Shown: piece by piece, positions 61,743 to 64,000 of the stretch
Layout of the letters: every line of letters starts with the position of its first letter
Position numbering within the stretch: position 1 is the first letter of the stretch
Origin: Ferruginibacter sp.
GTDB taxonomy: Bacteria; Bacteroidota; Bacteroidia; Chitinophagales; Chitinophagaceae
Direction: 5' to 3'
Length of the DNA: 64,000 nt
Assembly (NCBI RefSeq): GCF_028288465.1
Contig: NZ_JAQBNR010000057.1
Coordinates: forward strand, 1-64,000
Notes under the pieces: model-generated
Seen by the model: the letters and a program-made list of their open reading frames with translations, nothing else
Told to the model about the DNA's origin: nothing
Databases searched by the model: none
Position numbers and translations under genes: made by a program

Positions 61743-63269
61743 ATGAAAAAAATTATCAGGCAATTATCGGGGGCAGTACTTTTTTTCTGCCTGCTTCAAC
61801 CGGTAAAGGCACAGCTAACTGTCACGGGTCAAATCAGAACAAGAACAGAGTTTAGAGATGGCGCCGGAACGCTAAAACCAGCATCCAACAGCGCCGCCTT
61901 TTTTACATCGCAAAGAAGCAGGCTCACCTTCAATTACAAAATGAACCACATTATATTCCAGACATCATTGCAGGACATCAGGGTTTGGGGACAGGATGCA
62001 TCCACCATCAGCAATGCCGATGGCAGCAAATTAGGGGTACACGAAGCCTGGGCAGAAATTGCATTGGCCAACAAAAAGGATACTTCCTTTACACATTCCG
62101 CCGTGGATTATTTTGGTGTGAAAATCGGCCGCCAGGAATTATTGTATGATGACAGCCGTTTACTTGGTAACCTGGACTGGCTGCAACAGGCACGCCGCCA
62201 TGACGCCATTGTTTTTAAATTATTGAATAAGGGCTGGCAGGCCGATATGGGTTTTGCCTTTAACCAAAATACAGATGCCTTTAATTACAACGGCACCTTT
62301 TATACACCCGCCAACGTTGCGCCTTATGTAAAAGACAGTCGCGGTAATTTGGCAGCCACACCTTCCGCTTTTATTCCGCTGAGCAATGCGGCAGGGTTGA
62401 GCTCCAAAACAGGAGCTCCGGCTTTACAGGCAATGCCTTCCACCAATGGTTTGTACCAGGATTATAAAGCGCTGCAATTTTTATATGTCGCCAAAACCTT
62501 CAATAAGACAAAAGTAACCGGGCTGGTGTTGGCGGATCATTTTGGAAAATATATTAATGACTCTGTTAAGAATATAGCAGGTTCAGATACCGGTTATATT
62601 TACGGAAGACGCTTTAATCAGAAAGGCGTTAACAGCAGGGTTACAACCGGTATTTTATTAAACAGCATTTTAGATAAGAACAAAGCTTTTGCTTTAACAG
62701 CGGGCGTTTATTACCAGGCAGGCAAGGACAGGGATGCGCAAAAAATAAGCGCTTATACTTCTACTCTTTCACTTGCCTACACAAAAAATAAATTTACCTA
62801 TACTGCAGGGTGGGACTACGTTTCAGGAAATGATGCCTTCTCTTCTTCAACTACCAATCATCGCTTTGATCCCTTGTATGGTACACCGCATAAATTCTGG
62901 GGGTTAATGGATTATTTCTATGTGGCTACCGGTTCACCAACAGGAGGTTTAAGCAATCCGTTTGCTAAAGTAAAGTACAACAGTACAGCCAAACGCTTTA
63001 CTGCGGCTTTGGATTATCACTATTTCAGTTTGGCGAAGGATCAAAAAAATACCGGTGGTACCGCCATCAACAAATACCTGGGTAGTGAGTTTGATTTGGT
63101 AACAACTTATGCGTTGAATAAGGTCACCACATTGGAGTACGGATTTAGTGTAATGGCTGCAACAAAAAGCATGGAGTATGCAAAAAATATTACGCCTAAC
63201 TCAGCAAAGCTTACAGGTACGTGGACTTACCTGATGATCACCATTAAACCTGAATTCTTATTTAAATAA
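61743..63269 (+). CDS. Outer-membrane porin, alginate-export-like
   Basis: This 508-residue protein has a Sec signal ending VKAQ and alternating beta-strands throughout, for example RLTFNYKMNHIIFQTSLQDI and KFTYTAGWDYVSG. It ends in a strand with a terminal Phe region (MITIKPEFLFK), as outer-membrane barrels do. It matches alginate_exp-type porins. Its place between nirBD and a nitrate/nitrite transporter suggests passage of nitrate or nitrite across the outer membrane. Confidence 0.8.
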   Translation: MKKIIRQLSGAVLFFCLLQPVKAQLTVTGQIRTRTEFRDGAGTLKPASNSAAFFTSQRSRLTFNYKMNHIIFQTSLQDIRVWGQDASTISNADGSKLGVHEAWAEIALANKKDTSFTHSAVDYFGVKIGRQELLYDDSRLLGNLDWLQQARRHDAIVFKLLNKGWQADMGFAFNQNTDAFNYNGTFYTPANVAPYVKDSRGNLAATPSAFIPLSNAAGLSSKTGAPALQAMPSTNGLYQDYKALQFLYVAKTFNKTKVTGLVLADHFGKYINDSVKNIAGSDTGYIYGRRFNQKGVNSRVTTGILLNSILDKNKAFALTAGVYYQAGKDRDAQKISAYTSTLSLAYTKNKFTYTAGWDYVSGNDAFSSSTTNHRFDPLYGTPHKFWGLMDYFYVATGSPTGGLSNPFAKVKYNSTAKRFTAALDYHYFSLAKDQKNTGGTAINKYLGSEFDLVTTYALNKVTTLEYGFSVMAATKSMEYAKNITPNSAKLTGTWTYLMITIKPEFLFK

Positions 63270-63314
63270 CCGGTACTGTTCAATAAAAATATTTCATCCA
63301 TAAAAAATTAACAC

Positions 63315-64000
63315 ATGTCATCTATCATAAATAACCACCCGCTTACCAAATTAAATGTGCTCAGTTTTAAAGGCATTCAGATGCGCACGTTTCACATTAC
63401 CTGGCTAACTTTTTTCGCCTGTTTTTTTGGCTGGTTTGGCCTGGCGCCGTTGATGCCTTCTATTCGTGCTGATTTGGGTTTAAGCAAGGCGCAGGTTGGT
63501 AATACCATTATTGCTGCGGTATCTGCCACCATATTTGCCCGCTTGCTGATTGGTAAATTGTGCGATAGCTGGGGACCAAGAAAAACGTACACCGCTTTGT
63601 TGCTGATTGGCGCTTTTCCGGTGATGCTGGTGGGACTGGCGCATAGCTATACTTCATTTCTTTTATTTCGTTTGGCCATTGGTGTTATAGGTGCATCATT
63701 TGTTATTACGCAGTTTCATACCTCTGTAATGTTTGCACCCAATGTTAAAGGAACAGCCAATGCAGTTGCAGGTGGATGGGGTAATTTAGGAGGTGGTGTC
63801 ACCAACATGCTGATGCCGGTTATATTCGCTGCCATCGTAGGTTTTGGGTATACAAAAGGCGAAGCATGGCGCTACGCAATGATCATTCCGGGTGTGATGT
63901 TACTGATTATGGCTTTTGTATATTTTAAGTTTACAAAAGATACACCCGAAGGAAATTATGAAGACATCAATCGTGTAAAAAAAGCATCTGGCAAAACAGA
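63315..64000 (+). CDS. narK: MFS nitrate/nitrite transporter, N-terminal part (truncated by window end)
   Basis: The frame from the ATG at 63315 stays open to the last base and encodes 228 residues. It shows TFHITWLTFFACFFGWFGLAP, RLLIGKLCDSWGPRKTY, the nitrate-signature-like FVITQFHTSVMFAPNVKGTA and NAVAGGWGNLGGGVTN, all marks of the NNP family of MFS. The missing C-terminal half lies beyond the window. It imports nitrate or exchanges nitrite for the NirBD system. Confidence 0.92.
   Translation, partial: MSSIINNHPLTKLNVLSFKGIQMRTFHITWLTFFACFFGWFGLAPLMPSIRADLGLSKAQVGNTIIAAVSATIFARLLIGKLCDSWGPRKTYTALLLIGAFPVMLVGLAHSYTSFLLFRLAIGVIGASFVITQFHTSVMFAPNVKGTANAVAGGWGNLGGGVTNMLMPVIFAAIVGFGYTKGEAWRYAMIIPGVMLLIMAFVYFKFTKDTPEGNYEDINRVKKASGKT

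Overview
The window reads as chromosomal DNA of a Bacteroidota bacterium, most likely from the Chitinophagaceae or a close relative. The evidence is type IX secretion sorting domains at two protein C-termini, a tandem FISUMP family, a PVC-type heme-binding lipoprotein, few visible Shine-Dalgarno sites, and several matches to the Bacteroidota -7 promoter element TAnnTTTG. No rRNA, tRNA, CRISPR array, transposase or phage gene is visible.

Layout. 1-4.6 kb: tail of an unidentified gene, a cytochrome-c lipoprotein and a Tat-signal Gfo/Idh/MocA oxidoreductase. 4.9-6.8 kb (minus): an unknown lipoprotein and membrane protein pair. 7.3-14.3 kb: a stress-type island with a small helical protein, a pyridoxamine-oxidase-like protein, an accessory FtsH, an Hsp20, a GT35 phosphorylase homologue that lacks the PLP lysine, a P-loop kinase and an APH-like kinase. 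14.6-26.6 kb: five tandem FISUMP secreted proteins, then two T9SS cargo proteins, one with about four 191-residue repeats. 26.9-33.2 kb: a YCII/ECF sigma pair, a GH110-like alpha-galactosidase, phenylalanine hydroxylase, an SDR and a Doc-type toxin-antitoxin pair. 33.3-36.5 kb (minus): a large BNR-repeat secreted protein. 36.7-45.1 kb: tetrapyrrole genes, with hemA-C-D-E-F-B on minus and hemH-hemJ divergent on plus. 45.3-54.9 kb: sulfate assimilation and cysteine synthesis (cysH, D, N, E, K, cobA, cysJ, I). 55.1-57.5 kb: an AraC regulator and an Lnt-like protein. 57.6-64 kb: an FNR-like regulator divergent from nirB-nirD, an outer-membrane porin and the start of a nitrate/nitrite transporter, cut by the window end.

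How the genes work together. The heme, sulfate and nitrite blocks form one metabolic neighbourhood. HemA-D make uroporphyrinogen III. HemE-F-J-H take it to heme, and CobA diverts it toward siroheme, the cofactor of both CysI and NirB. No precorrin-2 dehydrogenase/ferrochelatase is present here. The stress island resembles, in gene content, dormancy and heat-stress sets of other phyla, and its phosphorylase homologue has a changed active site. Short-repeat arrays with a 7-bp period occur in the cys intergenic regions and once in frame inside hemC.
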